From Pyramidobacter porci (GTDB lineage Bacteria; Synergistota; Synergistia; Synergistales; Dethiosulfovibrionaceae), in contig NZ_VUNH01000006.1 of NCBI RefSeq assembly GCF_009695745.1, positions 1-64,000 of the forward strand: 64,000 nt of DNA, in the 5' to 3' direction. The notes under the pieces are model-generated. The model worked only from the letters and a program-made list of their open reading frames with translations. It was not told the origin of the DNA and did not search any database. Shown piece by piece: positions 24,015 through 31,448 of the stretch; position 1 is the first letter of the stretch, and the number at the start of each line of letters is the position of its first letter. Position numbers and translations under genes: made by a program.

Positions 24015-25226
24015 ATGAAAAAGTACCATCTGGCGGCGTTGTTTTTGGGCGCGGCGTTGTTCGCGGGGGCGGCCTGCGCGGCGGAGCCGGCGAAGTTCCA
24101 CATCGGCATCTGCACGGGCACGGTCTCGCAGTCGGAGGACGACCTTCGCGGCGCCGAAGCGCTGATCCAGAAATACGGCGACGTGACGAACGGCGGCATG
24201 ATCAAGCACGTGACGTATCCCGACAGTTTCATGACCGAGCAGGAGACGACGATCTCCCAGATCGCGTCGTTTGCCGACGATCCGCTGATGAAGGCGGTCA
24301 TCGTCAACCAGGGCATCCCCGGCACGACCGAGGCGTTCCGCCGCATCCGCGAGAAGCGTCCCGAGATGCTGCTCTTCGTCGGCGAAGCTCATGAGGATCC
24401 CAGCGTCATCGACAGCATCTCCGACCTCACCGTCGGCAACGACAACCTGTCGCGCGGCTATCTGAACATCGTCCTGGCCAAGCGCCTGGGCTGCAAGAAC
24501 TTCGTGCACATCTCCTTCCCCCGCCACATGAGCTACGAGCTTCTTTCCCGCCGCCGCATGATCATGGAGCAGACCTGCAAGGACATCGGCCTCGGCTTCC
24601 ACTTCGAGACCGCTCCCGATCCCACCAGCGACGTGGGCGTGGCCGGCGCGCAGCAGTTCATCCTCGAAAAGATGCCCACCTGGATCGACAAGTACGGCAA
24701 GGATACGGCCTTCTTCTGCACCAACGACGCGCAGACCGAACCGATGCTGAAGAGCATCGTCGAGCACGGCGGCTACTTCATCGAAGCCGACCTGCCCTCG
24801 CCGCTGATGGGCTATCCCGGAGCGCTGGGGCTTGACCTGGCCGACGTGAGCGGCAACTTCGAAGCGATCCTCAAGCGCGTCGAAGACACCGTGGTCGCGC
24901 GCGGCGCCGGCGGACGCATGGGCGTCTGGGCCTACTCTCTGGGCTTCACCACCTCCAAGGCGCTGGGCGAGTTCGCCGTCGACTGCATCAATCAGGGCGT
25001 CACGCACCAGAAGTTCCGCCGTTACTTCGAGATCCCCAAAGTCATCAAATTCTTCGACGCCGAGTCGCCGAACTCCTCCTGGAAGGGACGTTACTACGCC
25101 GACGCGCAGACCGACGTGGAGTCGAAGAACCATATCCTCATCCTTCAGGACACCTACATGCTCGGCGCCGGCCCGCAGCACATGACCGACATCGAAGTGC
25201 CCGAAAAGTACCTGAAGATCCACTAG
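24015..25226 (+). CDS. DUF3798 periplasmic binding-protein-like protein
   Basis: A 403-aa exported protein with a signal peptide (about 1-22, ending AACAAE) and the DUF3798 family start PAKFHIGICTGTVSQSEDDLRGAEALI. Characteristic blocks are VIVNQGIPGTTEAFRRIRE, HISFPRHMSYELLSRRR and DTAFFCTNDAQTEPMLK. The fold resembles type I periplasmic binding proteins. The family is common in Synergistota and fusobacteria; its ligand is unknown. No permease gene is adjacent. Monocistronic. Confidence 0.85.
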   Translation: MKKYHLAALFLGAALFAGAACAAEPAKFHIGICTGTVSQSEDDLRGAEALIQKYGDVTNGGMIKHVTYPDSFMTEQETTISQIASFADDPLMKAVIVNQGIPGTTEAFRRIREKRPEMLLFVGEAHEDPSVIDSISDLTVGNDNLSRGYLNIVLAKRLGCKNFVHISFPRHMSYELLSRRRMIMEQTCKDIGLGFHFETAPDPTSDVGVAGAQQFILEKMPTWIDKYGKDTAFFCTNDAQTEPMLKSIVEHGGYFIEADLPSPLMGYPGALGLDLADVSGNFEAILKRVEDTVVARGAGGRMGVWAYSLGFTTSKALGEFAVDCINQGVTHQKFRRYFEIPKVIKFFDAESPNSSWKGRYYADAQTDVESKNHILILQDTYMLGAGPQHMTDIEVPEKYLKIH

Positions 25227-25238
25227 GGAGCGTCGGGG

Positions 25239-25262
25239 CGATCCCGCCTGCGGGACGGGAAA
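25239..25262 (+). terminator. Hairpin after the DUF3798 gene
   Basis: TCCCGC-CT-GCGGGA, just after the stop, followed by A-rich rather than T-rich DNA; a weak terminator at best. Confidence 0.35.
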
Positions 25263-25278
25263 TAAAAAACCGTGGCTC

Positions 25279-25307
25279 TTGCAATTTTGATGAAGTCGTG
25301 CTAATAT
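25279..25307 (+). promoter_or_regulatory. Promoter of tRNA-Ala
   Basis: -35 TTGCAA (25279-25284), 17-nt spacer and -10 TAATAT (25302-25307), 35 bp before the mature tRNA. Confidence 0.65.
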
Positions 25308-25341
25308 GCACGAGTCGTCCGGGAACATGGGCGGCGCATCT

Positions 25342-25405
<64 letters not shown>

Positions 25406-25417
<12 letters not shown>

Positions 25418-25442
25418 TGTGATACCTAGACCGAAAGGTCTA
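25406..25442. other. Left attachment site (attL) of the integrated element
   Basis: TTACCTCCACCA (25406-25417, the tRNA 3' end) is repeated at 42675-42686. Just inside lies GATACCTAGACCGA, with the inverted motif CTAGACC-GAAA-GGTCTA (25426-25442), matched at the right end by GATACTAGACCGA and CTAGACC...GGTCTAG. Confidence 0.65.
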
Positions 25443-25450
25443 ACAAATAG

Positions 25451-25480
25451 AAGGCCTTCCTGAAGAGGAAGGCCTTTTTT
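25451..25480 (+). terminator. Rho-independent terminator after tRNA-Ala
   Basis: AAGGCCTTCC pairs perfectly with GGAAGGCCTT around TGAAGA, followed by TTTT. It lies inside the element. Confidence 0.88.
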
Positions 25481-25496
25481 GTATCTCGATGCAAAC

Positions 25497-25755
25497 AGGC
25501 GGGACGCGGTGGATACCTCGGAGCATCCAGAGCCGTGAGTGTCATGTACAGGAGAAAAAATCTATTTCGTCTCGGCTCAGTGGCGTGTCATGAGAAAAAA
25601 GAACTCAAAAAAGGTTACCCTAGTGCCCCTCGCAAGTCTGTGACAGCATTTGCGAAGGGTGGCCGGGGTGACCTTTTTGTAAACGCGCACGGATGCGATA
25701 GGCGGGACGCGGGGGATACGCGGATACATTCAGAACCGTCCAGGTAATGTATAAT
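25497..25755. repeat. Two imperfect direct repeats and a long hairpin
   Basis: AGGCGGGACGCGGTGGATAC at about 25498 recurs as AGGCGGGACGCGGGGGATAC at about 25700, each followed by related sequence (CATCCAGAGCCGT / CATTCAGAACCGT). Between them, 25611-25679 folds into a long two-part hairpin (AAGGTTACCC with GGGGTGACCTTT; CCCTCGCAA with TTGCGAAGGG) ending in five T. The short open frame across this region looks non-coding. Confidence 0.55.
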
Positions 25756-25820
25756 AGACACGACAGTCATGCCAGCATATCGACGCGGGACACTGGGACA
25801 CTCAGAAAGGAATGAACACA

Positions 25821-26192
25821 GTGAAACACCAGCCTGCTTATATAAGAACGATACTGAGCTTCAGAACAGGAAGCAGCCAGTGCTATAAAGTGAGTTTGCT
25901 CGATAAAGCGCCCGTGATAACCGAGGGTGTCAAGGACATGGCCGAGCTTTGCGAGGCATTTTGGCTCGTGGACAAGATCTGCACGGTACAGCAAACGGAA
26001 CCTTACAGCAAAGAGTATTTCCAGGTGTGGCGTCTCATCATGAAAGAAAACCATCATGCAACGCTTATCTGCGACGACGGCAACGGCAAGATCATCTCGC
26101 AGGAAGAAATAAACTACACCGATTTCCCGCTGTCCGAGGGAATCACGCTTTACATGACGAACGACGTTATCATGCTGCCGACAGAATACTAG
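25821..26192 (+). CDS. DUF6876 family protein, copy 1
   Basis: A 123-aa soluble protein. The pattern FRTGSSQCYKV, then PVITEGVKDMAELCEAFWLVDKI, FQVW, ATLICDDGNGKII, YTDFPL and a C-terminal LPTEY matches the DUF6876 family found in phages and integrative elements. GTG 25821 is chosen because AAAGG lies 9 nt upstream, it aligns with the start of copy 2 (VKH versus MKH) and gives identical length. Function unknown. Confidence 0.8.
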   Translation: MKHQPAYIRTILSFRTGSSQCYKVSLLDKAPVITEGVKDMAELCEAFWLVDKICTVQQTEPYSKEYFQVWRLIMKENHHATLICDDGNGKIISQEEINYTDFPLSEGITLYMTNDVIMLPTEY

Positions 26193-26309
26193 TGCAATCG
26201 CAGTCAGCAATCAGTCCATGGAAGTTCGCGGCATGAGCATCACAGGAAACTGCCGCGCACGGCAAAACCTATCGTAACAAGCAGCCGAACAGCAAAACAA
26301 CAAACAGAG

Positions 26310-26344
26310 AGCGAGCTATCCCGAAATGGGATAGCTCGCTTTTT
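26310..26344 (+). terminator. Rho-independent terminator between the two DUF6876 genes
   Basis: Perfect 13-bp stem AGCGAGCTATCCC/GGGATAGCTCGCT with a GAAAT loop and TTTT, placed just before the ribosome site of copy 2. Confidence 0.88.
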
Positions 26345-26367
26345 CTATTCAAAAAGGAGGAATAACC

Positions 26368-26739
26368 ATGAAGCACAGCGCAGAAGACATCAAATCAGCA
26401 TTAGCCATGCAGACAGGGACCTCTCATTATTGGAAAGTCTGCCCGTTCAAAAACGCTCCGGTCATCACCGACGGAGTGAAAGTCATGATCGACATGTGCG
26501 AAGCCTATTGGCTCGTCAATCATATCGCATCCTATCAAATGGAAGAGAAAATCCGCAACGAAGAATTTCAGGTCTGGACACTGGAACGCCGTCAGGACGA
26601 CACGGCGACGCTGACCTGCGACGACGGCAACGGGCATGTGCTGTTGAGCGACGCGATCAGCTATACCGATTTCCCGCTGCCCGAGGGAATCAAACTCTAT
26701 CTGGACAACGGCGTCCTGCTGCTGCCCAGTGAATACTAG
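26368..26739 (+). CDS. DUF6876 family protein, copy 2
   Basis: A 123-aa paralogue of the gene at 25821. It shares TGTSHYWKV, PVITDGVKVMIDMCEAYWLV, EFQVWTL, ATLTCDDGNG, YTDFPLPEGIKLYL and the terminal LLLPSEY. ATG 26368 follows AAAAAGGAGG. The two copies are clearly related but diverged, so they have probably been kept for separate roles. No catalytic motif was recognised. Confidence 0.82.
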   Translation: MKHSAEDIKSALAMQTGTSHYWKVCPFKNAPVITDGVKVMIDMCEAYWLVNHIASYQMEEKIRNEEFQVWTLERRQDDTATLTCDDGNGHVLLSDAISYTDFPLPEGIKLYLDNGVLLLPSEY

Positions 26740-26791
26740 ATAAATGCAGTCACAGTCAAACCCAGCTTAAACTATCAAGGAGGAAAATACC

Positions 26792-27484
26792 ATGCAGACC
26801 GAGAAAATGCTTGTAAGAACAGAAGCAGTCTATTCAGACGACAGGACGCGCAGATATCTTCTGCACCGCGAGTGGGATGTGAAAAAGCCCAAGGCCCTCA
26901 TCATCATGACCAATCCAAGCACAGCCGGAACCATTGCCCTCGATTTTACGACCATGTACATCCTCAACAATATCACGGCGCTCGGCTACGGTTCCGTAAC
27001 CACAGCAAACCTTGTCTCGAAAATCACGCTGAGACTCAGCGTCAAAGACGATATCGAAGCTGAGGACGAGAACTTCGACCAGATCGTCAAAGCCGCGCAG
27101 AAAGCCGACAAAGTCATCATTGCGTGGGGACGAATCGGCGAGACCAGCGTCAAAGTCAGAGCCGTGCAGGACAAACTGCTTGCCAGACTGGAACCGTTTA
27201 AGGAAAAGCTGTGCGAAATCGGCAACGAGAGCGGAGAGTCAGGATTCCATCCACTTGCGCCTCAGATTCGCTCGCACTGGATATTGAACCCGTATGAAAT
27301 TCCAGAGCCGATCGCATCCAAGGAAGAAAAGCAGCCTAAGCCCAAAGTAAAACGCAAGTCGAAATCACAGGAAGCTAAAGCCGCAGATACCGACGATCCC
27401 TGCAAGAGCGAACAGGACCGCAGTATCCCAAGTGTCCCTGATAACATTACCGATCAGCAACCGCAGAAGGAGGCGGCAAAGTGA
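26792..27484 (+). CDS. DUF1643 domain protein
   Basis: A 230-aa protein. Residues about 15-170 match DUF1643: RTRRYLLHREWD, PKALIIMTNPSTAGTIALD, GYGSVTTANLVSKI, DKVIIAWGR and FHPLAPQIRSHWILNPYEI. The last 60 residues are low-complexity and charged (KPKVKRKSKSQEAKAAD). The family occurs on mobile elements; function unknown. AAGGAGG precedes the ATG, and its stop overlaps the GTG of the next gene. Confidence 0.82.
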   Translation: MQTEKMLVRTEAVYSDDRTRRYLLHREWDVKKPKALIIMTNPSTAGTIALDFTTMYILNNITALGYGSVTTANLVSKITLRLSVKDDIEAEDENFDQIVKAAQKADKVIIAWGRIGETSVKVRAVQDKLLARLEPFKEKLCEIGNESGESGFHPLAPQIRSHWILNPYEIPEPIASKEEKQPKPKVKRKSKSQEAKAADTDDPCKSEQDRSIPSVPDNITDQQPQKEAAK

Positions 27485-27831
27485 TTGTCATCAGCAAAAC
27501 AGCAGATATCGAACAGCAAAATCTCAAAGCCAAGCTGCCTTATGAAGTCTATGATGAAATCGAAAGACTCAGTAATCAAATTGACGAATTATATGGGGAA
27601 TCGAGGGGCACTAACAGCGATGGAGGAATCATCATCGTAGCCGAGCGAAAATCCGACTTGAAAACTATCAAATCGCGATATGCCAGCCTGAATGAATCCG
27701 ACTGTGAGGGTGAGGACACTATAACGACACCGAAAGGCGACTACGTGAATCAGCTCTATCTCAACAACAACGAGTTCGGAGTGAACGTTATCATGCCGGT
27801 GCGTTTTATAAGGAAGGCGACGAAGGAATGA
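27481..27831 (+). CDS. Hypothetical protein of the element
   Basis: A 116-aa acidic soluble protein starting at GTG 27481, overlapping the previous stop by 4 nt with AAGGAGG just upstream. Residues 15-30 (AKLPYEVYDEIERLSNQIDE) look helical. No family was recognised. Its stop overlaps the ATG of the next small gene (ATGA), so the four genes from 26792 to 28053 form one translationally coupled operon. Confidence 0.65.
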   Translation: MIVISKTADIEQQNLKAKLPYEVYDEIERLSNQIDELYGESRGTNSDGGIIIVAERKSDLKTIKSRYASLNESDCEGEDTITTPKGDYVNQLYLNNNEFGVNVIMPVRFIRKATKE

Positions 27832-27914
27832 TCTACCTCATGGCGGGATTAGCGGCAAGCCTTGGCGTGCTCATCGCCATGGAAGACGAAAAGGAAGAGA
27901 ACGACGATGATTAG
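27828..27914 (+). CDS. 28-aa small membrane protein
   Basis: ATG 27828 overlaps the previous TGA. The product begins MIYLMAGLAASLGVLIAM and ends in an acidic tail EDEKEENDDD: one hydrophobic helix plus a charged end. AAGGA lies upstream. Similar tiny hydrophobic proteins are frequent in phage-like operons; no function can be given. Confidence 0.5.
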   Translation: MIYLMAGLAASLGVLIAMEDEKEENDDD

Positions 27915-28053
27915 CGCATTGACAGCGGCAGCCACGGGAGCGGCAGTGAAACTCTTTACCAAAGGCGTCATGCTCGGAATCGCCATTTACACGGCGCATA
28001 AGACGAACGGCAAAGGCGGCAAGGAGGGGCGGGACCGTCCCAGGCGCAAATAG
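27907..28053 (+). CDS. 48-aa small membrane protein with basic tail
   Basis: ATG 27907 lies inside the end of the previous small ORF (8-nt overlap), with GGAAGAG upstream. The product MISALTAAATGAAVKLFTKG continues with VMLGIAIYTAHKT and ends in a basic tail GRDRPRRK. One membrane helix is likely. Unknown function. Confidence 0.5.
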   Translation: MISALTAAATGAAVKLFTKGVMLGIAIYTAHKTNGKGGKEGRDRPRRK

Positions 28054-28067
28054 ATTGGATTACAGCT

Positions 28068-28103
28068 ATAGCGTCCGGCAGAAATGTCGGGCGCTATTTT
28101 TTT
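28068..28103 (+). terminator. Rho-independent terminator of the DUF1643 operon
   Basis: ATAGCGTCCGGC pairs with GTCGGGCGCTAT (two G-U pairs) and is followed by seven T. Confidence 0.85.
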
Positions 28104-28358
28104 CTATGAATGAATCTGAAAAATATAAAATTGTCGTTCGGACGATAAAATGCATTTTGAGTCATGTTGATTTGTTGTCTTTTTGTTGCATTGATAATCA
28201 AATATAAAATATACTGACTGGAAAAGAAGGCGGCTTTTTGAAAAAGAGATGAAATGCCATTGAAAAAAGATAACAAAAAGTAGTCATATGTAAACAGCGT
28301 TAATTTTATCGCGTTGTGGATAAGTTTTGCCATTAGCGATATTATCAAGAAGAAAAGA
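28104..28358. other. AT-rich gap without a gene
   Basis: Low-GC stretch before the promoter at 28359. A 140-codon open frame on the minus strand crosses it, but it has no ribosome site, unlikely composition and overlaps the structured RNA region, so it is not called. Confidence 0.5.
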
Positions 28359-28387
28359 TTGACAGGAAAGGTCAGACATGTTATCAT
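28359..28387 (+). promoter_or_regulatory. Strong sigma-70 promoter for the noncoding region
   Basis: Perfect -35 TTGACA (28359-28364), exactly 17 nt, and -10 TATCAT (28382-28387). Transcription would start at about 28394, immediately before the left arm of the long-range inverted repeat. Confidence 0.75.
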
Positions 28388-28393
28388 TCGCTC

Positions 28394-29010
28394 ATTCAAA
28401 ACGCAGACGGCCGCCTCCACAGGAGGTGTGAAAAGGCCAACTACGTATTGATTAAATTTTTTAAAGGGCAACCCGCCGAGATTAGTTCCGCTCTTGAACG
28501 CAGCACTGCAATGCATGAGTCGGACCTAAGACCGAAAGTGATTTCAGCGGAGACCCGTATTATATGAACAGGGCAACCCGCCGAGATTCGTCCCGCTTTC
28601 GGACGCAGCAGAGCGTAAGACGGACCTAATGCCGGAATTGATTTCAGCGGGGACCCACATTATATGAGCAGGGCACCCCTGGCAATCCCTTTCAACGCTT
28701 GAACGCTGTGTAACCGGTTGCGCAGGCAGAACTCAATAACCGACAAGGCGTCAGGCTGCGGTGCTCAGGAAATTGACAAGGACCACTTGCTAAAGCCGTT
28801 TCTTAGACGTCCGCCGCGTTGCAGCGCGTAAGCCGATCACACTGATACAGGTCATAAGAACCTGGACGGCTTTCAGCGGTCCGTATAATAATAGCAGTCT
28901 ATGGAGTGACGGAACCTCGCTAGTCGAGACCGCGCTAAAGAACCACGCACCATAGAGAAAATGAAAGACATATTATATATAATCTACGGCCTCCGTCTGC
29001 GTTTTGAGTA
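28394..29010 (+). ncRNA. Candidate large structured RNA, about 615 nt
   Basis: The region starts at a strong promoter and its ends pair perfectly over 15 bp (TCAAAACGCAGACGG at 28396-28410 with its complement at 28993-29007). Inside are many local helices: CCTCC/GGAGG (28414-28426), CGGTT/AACCG (28714-28740), AAAGCCGT/ACGGCTTT (28793-28873), CAGGT/ACCTG (28848-28864), TCTATGG/CCATAGA (28898-28956) and CTCG/CGAG (about 28916-28927). No frame is coding. Size and a closing stem recall the large ornate RNA classes of phages, but no known class was recognised. It could instead be the primase leader or a replication origin. Confidence 0.55.
28466..28895 (+). repeat. Tandem repeat units inside the structured region
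   Basis: Two units of 105 and 100 bp (28466-28570, 28571-28670) each begin GGGCAACCCGCCGAGATT and end TGATTTCAGCGG(A/G)GACCC then ATTATATGA(A/G)CAG. In each, CCGCCGAGAT can pair with the TTTCAGCGG end, closing the unit, and a GGACCTAA(G/T)(A/G)CC stem-loop lies inside. A third, expanded unit starts GGGCACCCC at 28671 and ends TTTCAGCGGTCCGTATAATAATAGCAG-like at about 28895. Confidence 0.75.
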
Positions 29011-29035
29011 ATTTTATAGATGGAGGAGTACAAAT

Positions 29036-31156
29036 ATGTACCACGATTCCGATTTTTCAGCTGACGAAAGAAACCGCTTGTGCAATCGCTGCCCGAAGTT
29101 CAAAGAGCTCTGCGAGCAGCAAAAGCAGGGTGAGCTCGACAAGAAACTGGCCAAGCTTGTTATAATGATGCTGGTCAGCGCCGGGAGATACCCGCTGGCT
29201 ATCGAGTTCGCCAAAAAGGCTCACGACAAGAAGCTGGCGCCTAAGTACTACAGATACTACCAAGGCCTGATCTTCAACAAAGAGTCGGCCCTTGTCGATG
29301 GTTTCGACTGCACGGACTTTGGCTGTACGGCAGAGGAGATCAAAAAATGCTTCTCACGTCAAGAGCTCGAAAGGCTGTACCCAAACGAGGACTTCTCGTT
29401 TCGAAAGGACAAAGAGACGGACGAACCTTTGAACTCGCCTCTGGAAATGCTCAGGTTCTTCAGGAGCGAACTGCCCGAGATCGGCATTTTCACCCGCTGG
29501 AACAAGGCCAACAACGTCTGGTGTCCTGACACGGGGAACTTCAACCCTAATCTTTATCTGGATTATGTGATGAGTTCTCTCCCGATCGTCTTGACTGAAG
29601 ACAATCCGCCGCAGCTCAGTGTGTACTGCAACGGAATTTGGAAGCAGCAGGATCTGCATTTGCGTGAAATCAATCAACTGCTCAGGATACACTACAATCG
29701 TGCCGCTCCCCACATGTGGAAGGGGTTCCCAAAGGAACTATGGCAAATGCTTCCGCAGGAATCCCCTTCATGCACGACCCTGAAGAGCGGTAAAAAATAC
29801 GTGAATGTACAGAACGGCCTTGTCTATTTCATGGACGGCGAACTGTATAAACGCTCTCATACTGACGAGGTGTACACGACCCGTCAGGTTCCAGTGCCGA
29901 TCAAGGAGGACTGCGAATGTCCGAACTTCGAATACTACCTTCAAAGCACGTTCCGTAACGACGAGGACCTCATCAAGGTCGTACAGGAAATGTGCGGCTA
30001 TCTCTTGCTTGACACCTGCAAGGCTGAAAAGATATTTTATCTCATAGGCCCGGGCGGCAACGGTAAGTCAGTGCTTTTGGGTGTTTTGGAAGCGCTTTTG
30101 GGGCACGCACAAGGCACTATCGGCTTGTCGCTGGAGGAAATCAACACCAATAAATTTGCCCGCTTCAAGTTGATTGGAAAGTTCGCCAACCTCAGCAATG
30201 AGAGCGAGGCCAGCGGCAAAGACGCTGTGAACCTCAAAGTTTCCAGGGCTCTTGCAAGCGGAAACTCCGTTTGGGTTGAGGATAAAGGGAAGCCAGGCTT
30301 CATGGCAAAGCTGACTGCGAAGCAAGTTTATTGCATGAACGAGATTATGCCCGTCAAAAACGGCACCTCTCAAGGAAACCTGCGCAGAGCGCTAATCATA
30401 CCTTTTGAGCAGGTATTCTCGTCGAATCCGGCAGAAGGCGAGCTGGCCAAGGACGTCAACCTTCTGGACAAGCTCCTTGGTGAGCTGCCCGCAATCCTCA
30501 GATGGGCGCTCGAAGGAGCCATGCGCCTGATTGAGAACAACTTCGAATTCTCGCATTCGGACAAGGTCGAGGAGTATTTCAAAATCTATGCGAACGCGGT
30601 CGATGAGCTGCAGATGAAGCGATTCGTCGAGGAGAAGATGATCCGCACCACCGGCAAGCCGACTAGCACAACTGAAATTTATAATGCGCATAGGCTCTGG
30701 TGCGAACAAAACGGCATAGAACTGCCGGACAAGGTTTCCGGAAACAAGTACTGGGATGCTCTTAAAAGCGCACTAAAAAGCCTCGGCGAGAAGAAAATCG
30801 AGAAGGTCGGCTGTAACGGAAACAGGGTCCATCTGAAAGGCTGGCGCTTGCGCACCGAAGACGATATCGACATCGATATCGAAATCGGCGAGGATACCAA
30901 GGAGGCTTCGACTCTCGACCAGATCATGGCTGAGATGCAGAAGTTGAGCCCCGAGAGGCAGCAAAGATACCTTGACAAACTGCGTACCCGCAATGCCGAA
31001 AAGGCCGCCAAAAAGGCGCAGTCGGACGAGGAAGTCGCCGAGGCCGAATCCAAGCCTAAAAAGGCCCAAAAGGCCGCCAAAAAGGCGCAGTCTGACGAGG
31101 AAGTCGATGAGGCCGAATCCCAGTCCAAGTCCAAGAAGGCCAAAAAGGTAAAGTAG
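29036..31156 (+). CDS. P4-type primase/helicase-like replication protein
   Basis: A 706-aa protein. The N-terminus has a Cys-rich start (NRLCNRCPKFKELC). The middle and C-terminal parts match the phage/plasmid primase P4 family: Walker A LIGPGGNGKSVLLGVLEALLG near 338, KFANLSNESEASG, KQVYCMNEIMPVKNG and RRALIIPFEQVF. The last 70 residues are low complexity with two KKAQSDEEV repeats. It probably starts replication of the excised element as a superfamily 3 helicase; a primase catalytic domain was not clearly seen. GGAGGAG precedes ATG 29036, and a TATAAT lies at 28978-28983. Confidence 0.85.
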   Translation: MYHDSDFSADERNRLCNRCPKFKELCEQQKQGELDKKLAKLVIMMLVSAGRYPLAIEFAKKAHDKKLAPKYYRYYQGLIFNKESALVDGFDCTDFGCTAEEIKKCFSRQELERLYPNEDFSFRKDKETDEPLNSPLEMLRFFRSELPEIGIFTRWNKANNVWCPDTGNFNPNLYLDYVMSSLPIVLTEDNPPQLSVYCNGIWKQQDLHLREINQLLRIHYNRAAPHMWKGFPKELWQMLPQESPSCTTLKSGKKYVNVQNGLVYFMDGELYKRSHTDEVYTTRQVPVPIKEDCECPNFEYYLQSTFRNDEDLIKVVQEMCGYLLLDTCKAEKIFYLIGPGGNGKSVLLGVLEALLGHAQGTIGLSLEEINTNKFARFKLIGKFANLSNESEASGKDAVNLKVSRALASGNSVWVEDKGKPGFMAKLTAKQVYCMNEIMPVKNGTSQGNLRRALIIPFEQVFSSNPAEGELAKDVNLLDKLLGELPAILRWALEGAMRLIENNFEFSHSDKVEEYFKIYANAVDELQMKRFVEEKMIRTTGKPTSTTEIYNAHRLWCEQNGIELPDKVSGNKYWDALKSALKSLGEKKIEKVGCNGNRVHLKGWRLRTEDDIDIDIEIGEDTKEASTLDQIMAEMQKLSPERQQRYLDKLRTRNAEKAAKKAQSDEEVAEAESKPKKAQKAAKKAQSDEEVDEAESQSKSKKAKKVK

Positions 31157-31173
31157 CCGCGGGATAATATATA

Positions 31174-31204
31174 GGAGGGCATGGGGCGTGACTCCATGCC
31201 CTCC
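31174..31204 (+). terminator. Terminator-like hairpin after the primase gene
   Basis: GGAGGGCATGG/CCATGCCCTCC, 11-bp perfect stem followed by TATTTC. Confidence 0.6.
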
Positions 31205-31237
31205 TATTTCCAGTGATACGGATTGAGGTGCCCGTGC

Positions 31238-31444
31238 ATGAAGATTGAGCCAGTGAAGACCAAAAAAATAAAAAGGAGCTCTTTGGAAGATTACGAAAGC
31301 ATTAAAATCAAAGATCTCCGACAGATGATGCGAGAAAACGACGGTTCAGAAAGTGCCAGAACTTTGAACGATCTGACACCTGCAATCAACCTGCTGTACT
31401 TCATTCATCAGCGTCTGATGGACGAGAACGAGGAAGAGGATTAG
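31238..31444 (+). CDS. 68-aa hypothetical protein
   Basis: A charged small protein starting MKIEPVKTKKIKRSSLEDYE at ATG 31238 (GAGG site 9 nt upstream), ending in DENEEED. Its stop lies 4 nt before the next gene, so it is co-transcribed with the recombinase. It could be a small accessory or directionality factor; no homology was recognised. Confidence 0.5.
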   Translation: MKIEPVKTKKIKRSSLEDYESIKIKDLRQMMRENDGSESARTLNDLTPAINLLYFIHQRLMDENEEED

Positions 31445-31448
31445 GGCG

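Noticed and set aside
24015-25226. ABC sugar-transport operon around the DUF3798 gene
   Set aside because: No permease or ATPase gene is adjacent; the flanking DNA holds only a pseudogene and tRNA-Ala.
25535-25747. 70-codon plus-strand frame inside the element's left end
   Set aside because: It crosses a long terminator hairpin and two direct repeats; no ribosome site.
28094-28516. 140-codon minus-strand frame over the structured region
   Set aside because: No ribosome site, unusual composition, and it overlaps the promoter and repeat units of the noncoding region.
28466-28670. Possible CRISPR array
   Set aside because: Only two adjacent units of about 100 bp that are similar over their whole length, without short repeats alternating with unique spacers and without cas genes.
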